64,000 bases of DNA from Plotosus lineatus (GCA_024760905.1 CM045739.1:1910001-1974000), one strand, 5' to 3'. Counted from the stretch's first letter, positions 20,930 through 33,057 are shown. Program-made: numbers and translations. Notes: a model not told the origin generated them from the sequence alone.

Positions 20930-23900
20930 TCACTCTCTCCCTGTCTTGTGCTCTGTCTCTCTGTCTTGCTGTTTCACACTCTCTCTCGCTCTGTCTCACG
21001 CGTGCTCTCTCGTTCTCTGTCTCGCACTCTCTCTCTCTCTCTCTCTCTCTGTGTGTCTCATGTTCTCTGTCTCGCGCGCGTGCTCTCTCTGTCTCGCGCG
21101 CGCGTGCTCTCTCTGTCTCGCGCGCGCGTGCTCTCTCTGTCTCGCGCGCGCGTGCTCTCTCTGTCTCTCTCGCGCGCGCGTGCTCTCTCTCTGTCTCTCA
21201 CGCAGCTCTCTCTGTCTCTCGCCTTGTAGCGTGCTCTCTCTGTCTCTCCTTGCGTGCTCTCTCTCTGTCTCTCGGCCAGCGTGCTCTCTCTGTCTCTCAT
21301 GTGTGTGTGCTCTCTCTCTGTCTCTCTCTGTGCGTGCTCTCTCTGTCTCTCAGGCTGCGTGCTCTCTCTGTCTCTCTACGCTGCTCTCTCTGTCTCTCTC
21401 ACACGCGTGCTCTCTCTGTCTCTCTCGCGCGTGCTCTCTCTGTCTCTCTCTCACAGCGTGCTCTCTCTGTCTCTCTGCGTGCTCTCTCTGTCTCTCGCTG
21501 CTCTCTGTCTCTGTCTCTCTCTCTCTGTCTCTCGCGCGCGTGCTCTCTCTGTCTCTCGCGCGCGCGCGCGTGCTCTCTCTGTCTCTCGCGCGCGCGCGTG
21601 CTCTCTCTGTCTCTCGCGCGCGCGCGTGCTCTCTCTGTCTCTCGCGCGCGCGCGTGCTCTCTCTGTCTCTCGCGCGCGCGCGTGCTCTCTCTGTCTCTCG
21701 CGCAGCAGCTCTCTCTCTGTCTCTCAGCCTGTCTCGCTCTCTCTGTCTCTCGGCCAAGCGTGCTCTCTCTGTCTCGGCGTGCTCTCTCTGTCTCTGGCAC
21801 GTGCTCTCTCTGTCTCTCTGCGTTCTGTCTCTCTCTCTCTCTGTCTCAAGGCTCTCTCTGTCTCGCTCTCTCTCTGTCTCTGTGCTCTCTCTCTGTCTCG
21901 CTTCTCTCTCTCTCTCTCTCGCGCGCGCTCTCTCTCTCTCTCATGCGTGCTCCCTCTCTCTCTCTGGCGTGCTCTCTCTGTCTCTCGTGGCGTGCTCTCT
22001 GTCTGTCTCTCTCTGTCTCACGCGTGCTCTCTCTCTGTCTCGCGCGTGCTCTCTCTGTCTCTGTGGCCTGCTCTCTCTGTCTCTGTTGTGCTCTCTCTGT
22101 CTCTCTGTGTGCTCTCTCTGTCTCTCGCTGGCGTGCTCTCTCTGTCTCTCACATGTGCTCTCTCTGTCTCTCTGTGCGTGCTCTCTCTGTCTCTCGCGCG
22201 CGTGCTCTCTCTGTCTCTGTGGCGTGCTCTCTCTGTCTCTGTGGCGTGCTCTCTCTGTCTCTCTCTGTCTGGCGTGCTCTCTCTGTCTCTCGCGCGCGTG
22301 CTCTCTCTGTCTCGCGCGCGCGTGCTCTCTCTGTCTCGCGCGCGCGTGCTCTCTCTGTCTCGCGCGCGTGCTCTCTCTGTCTCGCGCGCGTGCTCTCTCT
22401 GTCTCGCGCGCGTGCTCTCTCTGTCTCTCGCGCGCGTGCTCTCTCTGTCTCTCGCGCGCGTGCTCTCTCTGTCTCTCGCGCGCGTGCTCTCTCTGTCTCT
22501 CGCGCGCGTGCTCTCTCTGTCTCTCGCGCGCGTGCTCTCTCTGTCTCTCGCGCGTGCTCTCTCTGTCTCTCGCGCGTGCTCTCTCTGTCTCTCGCGCGTG
22601 CTCTCTCTGTCTCTCAAGTGCTCTCTCTGTCTCTCTCTGCCTCTGCTCTCTCTCTGTCTCTCGCAGTGCTCTCTCTGTCTCTCGCTCTCTCTGTCTCATC
22701 TCTGTCTCTGCGTGCTCTCTCTGTCTCTGGCACAGCGTGCTCTCTGTCTCTCTGTGTGCCTCTCTCTCTGTCTCGTGCTCTCTCTGTCTCTCTCTTGTGT
22801 CTCGCTGGCCTCTCTGTCTCGTCTTGGCGCTCTCTCTGTCTCGTCTTGTGTGGCTCTCTCTGTCTCGGCTTGTGGCGCTCTCTCTGTCTCTCGTCTTGTG
22901 GCGCTCTCTCTGTCTCTCGCGCTCTCTCTGTCTCTGTGGCGCTCTCTCTCTGTCTCTCTGGCGCTCTCTCTGTCTCTGTGCTCTCTCTGTCTCTCACGCG
23001 CTCTCTCTGTCTCTCTGGCAGCTCTCTCTCTGTCTCTCAAGGCTCTCTCTGTCTCTCTCAGGCTCTCTCTGTCTCTCGCTCTCTCTGTCTCTCGCTGCTC
23101 TCTCTGTCTCGTCTTGTGCTCTCTCTGTCTCTGCCTTGCGCTCTCTCTGTCTCTCGTGTGCTCTCTCTGTCTCTCTGTGCTCTCTCTGTCTCCTTGTGGC
23201 GTGCTCTCTGTCTCTCTCTCTCAGCGTCTCTCTGTCTCTCCTTGTGTGCTCTCTCTCTGTCTCTGCGTGCTCTCTCTGTCTCTCGCTGCTCTCTCTGTCT
23301 CTCGTTCGTGCTCTCTCTGTCTCTCATGCGCTGCTCTCTCTGTCTCTCTCACATGTGTGCTCTCTCTGTCTCTCTCGCGCTCTCTCTGTCTCTGTGCTCT
23401 CTCTCTCTCTGCCTTGTGCTCTCTCTGTCTCTCTCTGTGCGTGCTCTCTCTGTCTCTCTGTGCAGCTCTCTCTGTCTCTCATGTGGCGTGCTCTCTCTGT
23501 CTCTCGCCTTGTGCTCTCTCTCTCTGTCTCTCTGCACATGCTCTCTCTGTCTCTCTCAGCAGCTCTCTCTGTCTCTCGTGCGCTCTCTCTGTCTCTCGCG
23601 TGCTCTCTCTGTCTCTCAGCCTTGCGCTCTCTCTGTCTCTCAGCGCGCTTGCTCTCTCTGTCTCTCGTGGCGCGCTCTCTCTGTCTCTGTGTGCGTCTCT
23701 CTCTGTCTCTGGCCTTGCCTGCTCTCTCTCTGTCTCTCTGCTTGCCTCAGCTCTCTCTGTCTCTCGCAGCCTTGTGCTCTCTCTGTCTCTCATGGCCTTG
23801 TTGCTCTCTCTGTCTCACGGCTCTCTCTGTCTCACAGCGCTCTCTCTGTCTCTCGGCCTTGCTCTCTCTGTCTCTCGCTGTGGCCTCTCTCTCTCTCTGT

Positions 23901-24160
23901 CTCTCTGCCTTGTGTGCTCTCTCTCTGTCTCTCATGGCTCTCTCTGTCTCTCTCTCTGTCTCTCTCTGTCTCTCTCTCTCTCTGTCTCGTGCGCGCGCGC
24001 TCTCTCTGTCTCTCGCGCGCGCGCTCTCTCTGTCTCTCGCGCGCGCGCTCTCTCTGTCTCTCGCGCGCGCGCTCTCTCTGTCTCTCGCGCGCGTGCTCTC
24101 TCTGTCTCTCGCGCGCGCGTGCTCTCTCTGTCTCTCGCGCGCGCTCTCTTTTTTTCTTGC
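20930..24160. repeat. 3.2-kb CT/CG-rich minisatellite
   Basis: Tandem units of about 20-27 bp follow the pattern GTGCTCTCTCTGTCTCTC(GC)n. The (CG)n part varies from none to about (CG)6. I estimate about 130 units from length. Runs of near-identical units occur at 21530-21710 and 22300-22610. It has no stops in several frames, which creates spurious open frames of up to 1124 codons. The CpG-dense alternating CG parts are prone to Z-DNA and methylation. It starts about 105 bp after the donor of the candidate exon at 20793. Confidence 0.95.
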
Positions 24161-24344
24161 ACTAGTTCAAGGTCCCATCAGGACGTGTATCCATAGCGAT
24201 GAGATGTTGGAAGTTAATATTTTGATAAATGACGATGGAGAAGTGCACAGAGTGATGAGCGTTGGTTCCCTGTCAGTCAGTGAGAGGGTCGTGACTGGTT
24301 TGGAGACGAGCTTTTGGTGATGTTCTGGAGAATAGTTGACAGAC

Positions 24345-24720
24345 AGTTCTCGAATTCCTGTCCCTCTGATGGACTCATTCCTGATCCTATCCATCCTCAT
24401 TAGTCCCAAAGAGAACCGCAACATTTTCATCTCTGCTACCTCCAGCTCTGCCTCCTGTCTTTTCCTCAGTCCCACTGTTTCTAAACCATACAACATCGCT
24501 GGCCTCATCACCGTCTTGTACACTTTTCCCTTCATTCTTGCCGATACTCTCCTATCACACATCACACCGGACACTTTTCTCCATCCATTCCAACCTGCCT
24601 GCACGCGCTTCTTCACCTCTTTTCCACACTCAATTGCTCTGGATTGTTGAGCCTAAGGACTTGAAATCCTCCACCTTCTTTATCTCTGCTCCCTGTAACC
24701 TCAAAGTTCCTCTTGGGTCT
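24345..24720 (-). pseudogene. RTE-type LINE fragment
   Basis: A minus-strand piece of the RTE C-terminal region (MKKRVQAGWNGWRKVSGVMC, then EAELEVAEMKMLRFSLG). It stops at GGGTC, exactly where the Tc1 sequence begins. Both ends of the LINE are missing. Confidence 0.8.
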
Positions 24721-26018
24721 AAACACCTGCAAAAGATTCCTGAGGCTTTTAAAAACTCCCAGCCTGGTTAATTTCTCAAAACCACGATCATGGGTAGGAC
24801 TGCCGACCTGACTGCTGTCCAGAAGGCCATCATTGACACCCTCAAGCAAGAGGGTAAGACACAGAAAGAAATCCCTGAGCGAATAGGCTGTTCCCAGAGT
24901 GCTGTATCAAGGCACCTCAGTGGGACGTCTGTGGGAAGGAAAAAGTGTGGCAGAAAACGCTGCACAACCAGAAGAGGTGACGGGACCCTGAGGAAGATTG
25001 TGGAGAAGGGCCGATTCCAGACCTTGGGGGACCTGTGGAAGCAGTGGACTGGGCTACAGGTGGCGCATTCCCCAGGTCAAGCCACTTTTGAAGCAGAAAC
25101 TGCGGCAGAAGCGGCTGACCTGGGCTACAGAGAAGCAGCACTGGACTGTCGTTCAGTGGTCCAAAGTACTTTTTTCGGATGAAAGCAAATTTTGCATGTC
25201 ATTCGGAAATCGCGGTGCCAGAGTCTGGAGGAAGACTGGGGACAAGGAAATGCCAAAATGCCTGAAGTCCAGTGTCAAGTACCCACAGTCAGTGATGGTC
25301 TGGGGTGCCATGTCAGCTGCTGGTGTTGGTCCACTGTGTTTTATCAAGGGCAGGGTCAATGCAACTAGCTATCAGGAGATTTTGGAGCACTTCATGCTTC
25401 CATCTGCTGAAAAGCTTTATGGAGATGAAGATTTCATTTTTCAGCACGACCTGGCACCTGCTCACAGTGCCAACACCACTGCTAAATGGTTTACTGACCA
25501 TGGTATTACTGGGCTCAATTGGCCTGCCAACTCTCCTGACCTGAAGCCCATAGAGAATCTGTGGGATATTGTGAAGAGAAAGTTGAGAGACACCAGACCC
25601 AACACTGTGGATGAGCTTAAGGCCGCTATCGAAGCATCCTGGGCCTCCGTAACACCTCAGCAGTGCCACAGGCTGATTGCCTCCATGCCACGCCCGCATT
25701 GAAGCAGTCATTTCTGCAAAAGGATTCCCGATCAAGTATTGAGTGCAGAACTGAACATCATTATTTGAAGGTTGACTTTTTTTTGTATTAAAAGCACTTT
25801 TTTTATTGGTCGGATGAAATATGCTAATATTTTGAGATAGGGATTTTGGGTTTTCATGAGCTGTATGCCAAAATCATCAGTATTAAAACAATAAAAGACC
25901 TGAAATAGTTCAGTTGGTGTGCAATCAATCTAAAATATATGAAAGTTTAATTTTTATCAGTACATTATAGAAAATAATGAACTTTATCACAATATGCTAA
26001 TTTTTTGAGAAGGACTAG
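24721..26018 (+). pseudogene. Tc1-like transposon lacking its left inverted repeat
   Basis: The plus-strand transposase starts at 24790 (MGRTADLTAVQKAIIDTLKQ). It is shifted to another frame near 25000-25020, then continues through FSDESKFCMS (first catalytic D), FQHDLAPAHS (second D) and SPDLKPIENLWDIVKRK (E, DD34E spacing type) to PRPH at 25702. The right inverted repeat ends GAGAAGGACTAG at 26018. The left ~270 bp, present in the copy at 10165-11719, are absent. The frameshift and missing end make it inactive. It is the best-preserved transposase in the window. Confidence 0.9.
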
Positions 26019-26067
26019 TATATTATATGTATATGTGTGTGTGTGTATATATATACATGTATACATT
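26019..26067. repeat. (TG)n/(TA)n microsatellite
   Basis: Short TA/TG run between the Tc1 element and the SINE. Confidence 0.8.
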
Positions 26068-26470
26068 AGGCGGCACGGTGGCGTAGTGGTTAGCACGTCC
26101 GCCTCACAGCAAGAAGGCCTGGGTTCGATTCCCGGCCTGGGCGTTTCTGTGTGGAGTTTGCATGTTCTCCCCGTGCTTGTGCGGGTTTCCTCCGGGTGCT
26201 CCGGTTTCCTCCCGCAATCCAAAGACGTGCACTGTAGGTTAATTGGCCGTTCTAAGTTGACCGTAGATTCTCTCCTGCAACGGCACCGGAACCCAGTCGT
26301 ATCGGCACTTGTCTTTCCATTGGATCCTTCCGGTGGCGCCGAGACGGGGGACTTGCTGCTTGGGTAACAGCCTGTCCCTCATTACTCCCTACCCGGGCTC
26401 TGCGCACTGGGGAGTATCACCAGCCGGGATACCAGCCAGAGCGCAGCCATAGTCCTTCGGGACTGACGGA
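26068..26470 (+). mobile_element. tRNA-derived SINE, best-preserved copy
   Basis: It opens GGCGGCACGGTGGCGTAGTG with an A-box-like TGGCGTAGTGGTTAGCA and a B-box GGGTTCGATTCCC, followed by the GTTCTCCCCGTGCTTGTGCG body. It ends near TACCATACCATATACC before (TA)n. It has pol III promoter-like boxes but is a SINE, not a tRNA gene, because no cloverleaf 3' half is present. Confidence 0.75.
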
Positions 26471-26479
26471 GGCCTACCA

Positions 26480-26488
26480 TACCATATA

Positions 26489-26542
<54 letters not shown>
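26480..26542. repeat. (TA)n microsatellite
   Basis: About 30 TA units, directly at the 3' end of the minus-strand RTE scrap; probably its expanded tail. Confidence 0.9.
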
Positions 26543-26544
<2 letters not shown>

Positions 26545-26690
26545 TTCTTTTTCTTTCAGCTGTTCCCTTCAGGGGTCGCCACAGCAAATGATCTGCCTCC
26601 ATCTCGCCCTATCCTCTGCATCTTCTACTCTTACTCCAACGACCTTCATGTCCGCCTTCACCACATCCATAAATGTTCTCTTATTAAAAG
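26543..26690 (-). pseudogene. RTE-type LINE 3'-end fragment
   Basis: A minus-strand RTE terminus with GGCGACCCCTGAAGGGAACA and the block encoding the R-W-R-R-like C-terminus. It is only about 150 bp, as expected from 5' truncation during target-primed reverse transcription. Confidence 0.75.
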
Positions 26691-27072
26691 GTTTTGGAAA
26701 TATATATATATGTCATGATATGAAATATCACGTTTCTTCGATTCATGAGTTTCTCACATTACATAAATCTTTGCTTTAAAATGAATAGTTTTTTAATGTT
26801 AAAAAGGTATCTCATTGAGATAAACCTCTACTATAACAACAGTAATGTATTGGAACAAACACATTAACATGAAGGTAAACCCAGATGGGGCTGTTTCCCG
26901 CTATGCACGCACACTTCGCACACACACTCTCTTTCTCTGTCTGTCTGTCTCATTCCTTCTGAACAGTCTGATTCCAGAATTCTCTGCCCTCTGGCACAAA
27001 TTCAAATGATTCATGTTATGCAAAATTTTCACAATTAGCATAAACTTGTGTCTGTGTCTGTCTGTGCCTCTC

Positions 27073-27107
<35 letters not shown>

Positions 27108-27220
27108 GCAGGAGTCTGGTTTCAGGAGTTCTGAAGTCACTGTAATTACAGCAAATGTCACTGGGTGATGTTATTGTGAGTCTGTGAGTCGGTTGGGATG
27201 GTTTTATTTGGTATGTGGTA
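26691..27220 (+). other. intron sequence, nothing recognised
   Basis: AT-rich, with (TG)n at 27078-27106 and a CTGTCTGTCTCATTC patch near 26940. No gene seen. Confidence 0.4.
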
Positions 27221-28190
27221 CAGACGCTCCCCGACTTACGTTTTTAATTCTGTTCTGGTTCTGGACGGCTGAACGTAAGTTGTTACAGTGACGTATGACG
27301 TTCATACTGTATTATACATCCGTAAATAGCATTACCGTATCTCATAAAACACCCCTAAATCAATTATTATAAAGATAACATTGTAAAATAATATCAAATA
27401 TATCAAATATTATCAACATTAATTTCAAAAAAATTAAATTCAAGCAAATAATTTCAAATTGATAAATTTTAATCAAGTTCACTCATCAGATATCAAATAC
27501 AGTATCAAATATAACCTTTAACATTCTCTATGATGCGATCTTTCTGCTTGTAAATGGAGCTGACTCAGTTTACATGAAGCTTAAAACAGCCAATCAACGC
27601 TTACGATATGTGAGGCGCTCAATACTGAAAGTAGTTTACTTGCTTGAAACAAAGTGCGGGTTATACGGACTTCCGGTCTTTTAAGTGAACAAGGGCATCG
27701 TTGAACTCGTTTAGTACTCAGCCTGCACTGATGTGAATCACTGATGTGAATCAGAAGAGCAGAGTGTTCTCTTTCTTGTGTTTTCATTCATTTTACAACT
27801 CTCTTTGCTTAACTGAGTATGCATGGTCGATTGTGCCGATCTGAGCAGAGAGTTAATTCATCTGTGTGTATGAGACTTGCACCCATGCTCATAAGTTTAC
27901 ACTTCTGACCAACCCGATTTGCTTCGGTTACAAAAGTCCGTAAAACATTGTAAACTCAAAGATCACAGAGACGACGTCTTAACACAAGGGTAACACGCTA
28001 TATAACTGATATATAATAAACAATATATAACTGAACTGGGAAGAAGGAGGGGCACGTTCAGTCTCGTTTGTAAACAATGCACGCAGTGTCATTACGTCAG
28101 CGTACTACTTGGGTACATCTAAACTCAAAATTTGCCTTTTTTTTGGAAAAAAAGCAAAAAAACAAATGAACCTAAGTCGGGGAGCGTCTG
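27221..28190 (-). mobile_element. Tigger/pogo-like element, family A copy 2 (inverted)
   Basis: Matching ends CAGACGCTCCCCGACTTACG and ...CCTAAGTCGGGGAGCGTCTG lie between TA dinucleotides (GGTA and TATG), consistent with a TA target duplication. The internal sequence is the inverted counterpart of 8638-9486. It has no intact transposase. Confidence 0.75.
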
Positions 28191-28923
28191 TATGTTTTAT
28201 ATGAGGCTATACGGATGTTTGTGTGTGTGTGTGTGTTCGGTAGAAGGGAACCTATACCACTGTGCATGAGGCATGATGTCGTCAGTGATGTCATGACATC
28301 ACTTTGTTTCCATCTCTACTTTTTTTATAAACAGCAGACTTGTGAATTTGTTTCTGACTTTTCAGAATTGCAGGGTTTTTTTTTGTTTGTTTATGAGAAT
28401 AGAATGTATTTTTGGTGAGGGTTAAACACAACAAAATGTCGTGTGTGTGTGTGTGTGTGTGTGTATACACACACACACACACACACGCACACTTCCTTTC
28501 TCCTAAACTCGGGGATAAACCCTTCACTCAGTGATAACGGATATAGAAGATATGACGTATTTTAAAATTTTTGTTTCCATGCAAGTTAATTATATCATTA
28601 GCCGCCTCCTCTAAATTCCTCAAATCTCTCTGAAGGCCTGTGTTTTTCTTGCACTTCCAGTTAATCCAGAGCTCAAAAATAATCTTTTAACAGTTAAAGC
28701 AGGTTGTGCTACAGTTACTCTTATGTGGAATCAGACCATATGGCGTGACGGCGAGCAGGTCTGGTGAGTTCTATCATGAGAGATATTGTGGCACCACCTA
28801 CTGAACCTGTTACTGCTGGATGTGATGGATAGGAATCAGAACAATGTGTATTGTAGCTCACTGTGTATCAGACCGTGGATATACACACCACTCAGGGGGT
28901 GATAATGTTCGGGCTGATTGGAT

Positions 28924-28982
<59 letters not shown>

Positions 28983-29012
28983 GTATATGTGTGTGTGTGT
29001 GTGTGTGTGCGC

Positions 29013-29045
<33 letters not shown>

Positions 29046-29349
29046 AAAAATCACATTATAATTCTGTTGCCATAATAATGAACATAATTTCACATGTTTA
29101 TTTTTACACTCACAACCGCAATAAGGCAACAACAGGGCAGAAAAGTGGAGATTATTATAAGTGCAATGAATAAAACAAACAAAAAAAACCTAATCGCCAG
29201 CTAAAAGCTGGATGGCCACGGCTAGAGGAACGAGCTCGACATGGGGTTTGAGAAATGTGCTGCATGGAGGGGCATATCAACAGTGCAGTTGCGACTCCAT
29301 GGTTAGGTTGTCAAGGAGATGAATATAAATGACTTTGCGTGAGGACTTA
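28191..29349 (+). other. intron sequence with microsatellites
   Basis: (TG)n/(CA)n at 28441-28492 and a long (TG)n(TATG)n(TA)n at 28926-29043. The rest is AT-rich with no conserved coding block. Confidence 0.5.
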
Positions 29350-29512
29350 TACTGCCAGCAGATTTCAAAGCAAAAAAATTGACAGTTCCCATAAGTTTAC
29401 GACTTATCGTCCAGTGCGACTTTCATATGTTTTTTGTTCTCTTCTTTAATATGCATTTTTGGCCAATGCGACTTGTACTCTGGAGTGACGTATAGTCCGG
29501 AAAATACGGTAG
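29350..29512 (+). mobile_element. DNA-transposon terminus remnant
   Basis: It ends GTATAGTCCGGAAAATACGG, a terminus common to vertebrate MITEs, preceded by GACTTATCGTCCAGTGCGAC-like inverted segments. Only one end could be found. Confidence 0.4.
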
Positions 29513-29558
29513 TGTTTTAAATTTTTTATATATATATATACACACACACACACACATA

Positions 29559-30266
29559 CAGTGGTATGTTACACAATTAATCCGTTCCAGAAGTGGTTTT
29601 GTAACCTGGATTTTTCGTAAGTTGAACCGCATTTTACATGTAAAACATGTGATTCATTCTAAGTCTCCCAATACTACCCCTAAACCCTTTAAAAATTATA
29701 AAAGTATACCTTTTAAAACCTCCTTCTGCTTCAATATTGTACCGATGGTAGACAGGTTTGGCCATATTCCTTTGTATATCACTCAACCGCATGCCACGAG
29801 CCCGCTTCTTCTTTTCACTCACACCGGGAATCACTCACGTGTGTGTTGGCCATGTCTTCTTAGCAGTTATAATCTTACAAATGTTTATGCAAGGTTAAAA
29901 GCCTGAGCCAAAAAATAAAGTTTCAATGAGCACACTCGAAAAACTCATGAAATGACAGTAACTCTTTTACATGAAAAGCATGGAGATGCAGCTCTATAAT
30001 AGCCAATGGGAGGGAGCTGTGCCATCCCTCCTAGCCAATGGGAGGTCAACGGGGCGGGATGTTGGGAGATAGCAAATGGGAGGCCAGCGGGGCGGGATGT
30101 TGGGAGATAGCCAATAGGAGAGCAACTCGTGCATTGTTCGAATTTTTGAGATGGTGCTTTACGTAACGTGAATTTGTTTCATATGCAGAGACAGAAATTT
30201 TTAGGTAAATGCGTTTCATAACCTGTATTTTTCATTTGTTGTGACTTTCGTAAGGTGAGGTGCCAC

Positions 30267-30268
<2 letters not shown>
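29559..30268 (-). mobile_element. Tigger-like MITE, family B copy 2 (inverted)
   Basis: It starts CAGTGGTATGTTACACAATT and ends CGTAAGGTGAGGTGCCACTG. The inside, with GATTCATTCTAAGTCTCCCA and repeated CCAATGGGAGG motifs at about 30000-30110, is the inverted relative of 9495-10147. Confidence 0.7.
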
Positions 30269-30325
<57 letters not shown>

Positions 30326-31637
30326 ACACAGTGCTGTTTAAAAGTCTGAAGCCACTTCCTAAGAAATGCAGTAGAGTAATGATTTTTGAAAATAATTTTT
30401 TTAAAATGTAATTTTTAAAATTGCTGTAAAAATCATATAAATCAATCAGATGTAAATAAATAAAATCAACAAATTAATGAAATAAAATCAGTCATGAGTA
30501 TGAGGACTTTGCATGTGTTGTAGTTTGTAAATTGGTGGCCTGAGGTGAAGCCCTGTGCAGGGTTATCAGGAAATGAGGCATATGTATAAAGCCTCACAAA
30601 ACCAGAGCCAGGTCTACCGGAAGTTTGGTCGTTTACACTTGTTGTTTATTGTTTTAGTAAATTACAGAAACATTTCTTTTTCTCTTCTTGAATCTGCTGC
30701 ATTCTTTACGGATAGGCTGGTATTTTCTTTTCTTTTCATGTTCAAAATCTATTTTGTTCTGTGTTGTTTGGAATTGGACTATACGATCCCATTCATATAG
30801 AAATAATCTATAGCAACCATTATTCCATAACAGCCTGGCGCTGGACAGTGTGTGTACTGTATTTATTTATTTATTTTAATTTTGTATGCTATTTTATTTC
30901 TTTATGGAATTTGGAGGAAACCCACACATGCACAGAGAAAACATGCATACAACATCCTTTGCTGAAATTTGAACCCAGAACCTTCTGGCTCTGAGGGAAC
31001 AGTGACACCCACCGAATCACTGCTCCATCCATCTATGCGTCCATCCGTCTATTTCTAAGCTGTAGAGTTATTTATTTATTTTTTATGTTTATTTACTGAA
31101 AGTCTTTATTAAATGAAGCTCTCAGGTGAAAAGCGAGTCAAGATTGAGCTGCAGAGGTCAATTACGACAAACCCCGAATCCAAACCTCTCCGATCTGCTG
31201 CCGGGCGGCCAGGGCTCTGTGCGGACCTTGTGTGTGAGGTTGGAAACGACTGCACTGTGAACCCGGTGGTGTGCTGACGTATTCCTGACTTGCCTCTCGT
31301 GAATCTTTTGAAGTTTATTTTTATCAGAATGTGTAACATGAAGCTCGGTGGATCGTTGGACCTTGTAAAGAATGGATTTGCATTTGTTTTTTGTTATGCA
31401 AATATTCCTACAGTAATTATGTCCTGGTCTGACCGGTTCCAGGGCACCAGAACTTAGCACAAGTTTTATTTTGTGAACAAAAACAACAAAGTCTTGAGAG
31501 AAATCATTTAGTTCAACAACAGATTTACTTTCAACTCTCTTGTGTTTTCTTTTTTTTTGTCTGTTACTGTTAAACATGACCACTGAACTGAATCAAACCA
31601 ACAATACATCACTCTGGGTACACACACACACTATATA
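30269..31637 (+). other. intron sequence with a SINE scrap
   Basis: A minus-strand SINE scrap at 30895-31030 has GGAGGAAACCCACACATGCA and an inverted B-box. The remainder is AT-rich, without a conserved coding block or RNA gene. Confidence 0.4.
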
Positions 31638-32792
31638 CTGGTCCTTCTCAAAAAATGAGCATATTGTGATAAAGTTCATTATTTTCTGTAATGTACTGAT
31701 AAAAATTAAACTTTCATATATTTTAGATTCATTACACGCAACTGAAATATTTCAGGTCTTTTATTGTTTTAATACTGATGATTTTGCCAAAAAAGTAAAG
31801 AAAAACCCTATCTTTAAAAAAAAAAAAAAAAAAAAAGCATATTTGACCAATTAAAAAAAAAAAAAAGTGTTTTTAATACAAAAGTCAACCTTCAAATAAT
31901 TATGTTGAGTTCTGCACTCAATACTTGATCGGGAATCCTTTTGCAGAAATGACTGCTTCAATGCGGGCGTGGCATGGAGCCAATCAGCCTGTGGCACTGC
32001 TGAGGTGTTACGGAGGCCCAGGATGCTTCGATAGCGGCCTTAAGCTCATCCACAGTGTTGGGTCTGGTGTCTCTCAACTTTCTCTTCACAATATCCCACA
32101 GATTCTCTAGTGTACTTAACCAGTGCTTAAAAAATAACTGTGTTTTGAACAACCGGCTCCAGGAGATTTTGGAGTACTTCATGCTTCCATCTGCTGAAAA
32201 GCTTTATCAGCACGACCTGGTACCTGCTCACAGTGCCAAAACCACTGCTAAATGGTTTACTGACCATGGTATTACTGTGCTCAACTCTCCTGACCTGAAG
32301 CCCATAGAGACTCTGTGGGATATTGTGAAGAGAAAGTTGAGAGACACCAGACCCAACACTGTGGATGAGCTTAAGGCCGCTAGAAGCATCCTGGGCCTCC
32401 GTAACACCTCAGCAGTGCCACAGGCTGATTGCCTCCATGCCACGCCCGCATTGAAGCAGTCATTTCTGCAAAAGGATTCCTGACCAAGTATTGAGTGCAG
32501 AACTGAACATCATTATTTGAAAGTTGACTTTTTTGTTTTAAAAACACTTTTTTTTTAATTTTTTAATTTTTTTTTTTATTGGTCTGGTGAAATAATGCTA
32601 ATTTTTTGAGATAGGGATTTTTAGTTTATCTTTACTTTTTTGCAAAAATGATCAATATTAAAACAATAAAAGGCTTGAACTACTTCAGTTGTGTGTAATG
32701 AATCTAAAATATATGAAAGTCTAATTTTTATCAGTACATTACAGAAAATAATGAACTTTATCACAATATGCTAATTTTTTGAGAAGGACTAG
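31638..32792. mobile_element. fold-back Tc1 derivative
   Basis: The same Tc1 terminus and 3' transposase region occurs twice in opposite orientation. The left arm 31638-32109 holds the transposase C-terminus antisense; the right arm, about 32304-32792, holds it in sense. The loop of about 190 bp (32110-32303) starts with unrelated sequence at 32110-32160 and then has more transposase. The ends are TATA|CTGGTCCTTCTC and GAGAAGGACTAG|TATA. No N-terminal transposase sequence remains, so it is non-autonomous. A transcript through it could form a long hairpin of about 470 bp per arm. Confidence 0.85.
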
Positions 32793-32907
32793 TATATATA
32801 TACACACACGGACATGCATATGTACATGCACACACATACACTTACGCCTATGCACACACACACAATGTGAAAACACGCTGTAACACACACAGAGAGCATC
32901 AACCATG

Positions 32908-32946
<39 letters not shown>

Positions 32947-32952
32947 TTTCAG

Positions 32953-33057
32953 CTTGCCGAGAATCAATCCCAGAGTGAAGATGAGACCATGGTCCCAGTA
33001 CTAACGTCCAAAAGAGCCAGTGAACTTCCGATCAATGAGGTGGTGTGTGTGCTGCAG
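32953..33057 (+). CDS. atp2c1: ATP2C1 exon, N-terminal segment
   Basis: 35 codons, phase 0 to 0, with [18 protein letters not shown], the conserved SPCA1 N-terminus. The acceptor is (TG)n-ATTTCAG and the donor CAG|GTAGGA. A poly-T tract of about 28 bases follows in the next intron (33096-33123). Confidence 0.93.

Noticed and set aside
20946..24320. Open frames of 1124, 980 and 971 codons rich in SLCLSRARAL-type repeats
   Set aside because: They are stop-free readings of a CT/CG minisatellite in several frames at once, with no conserved domain; not genes.
24790..25702. Active Tc1 transposase gene
   Set aside because: A frameshift near 25000-25020 separates the DNA-binding part from the DDE domain, and the left terminal repeat is missing.
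26068..26150. tRNA gene
   Set aside because: A- and B-box-like motifs are present, but the sequence continues into a SINE body shared with several copies and lacks an acceptor-stem 3' half.
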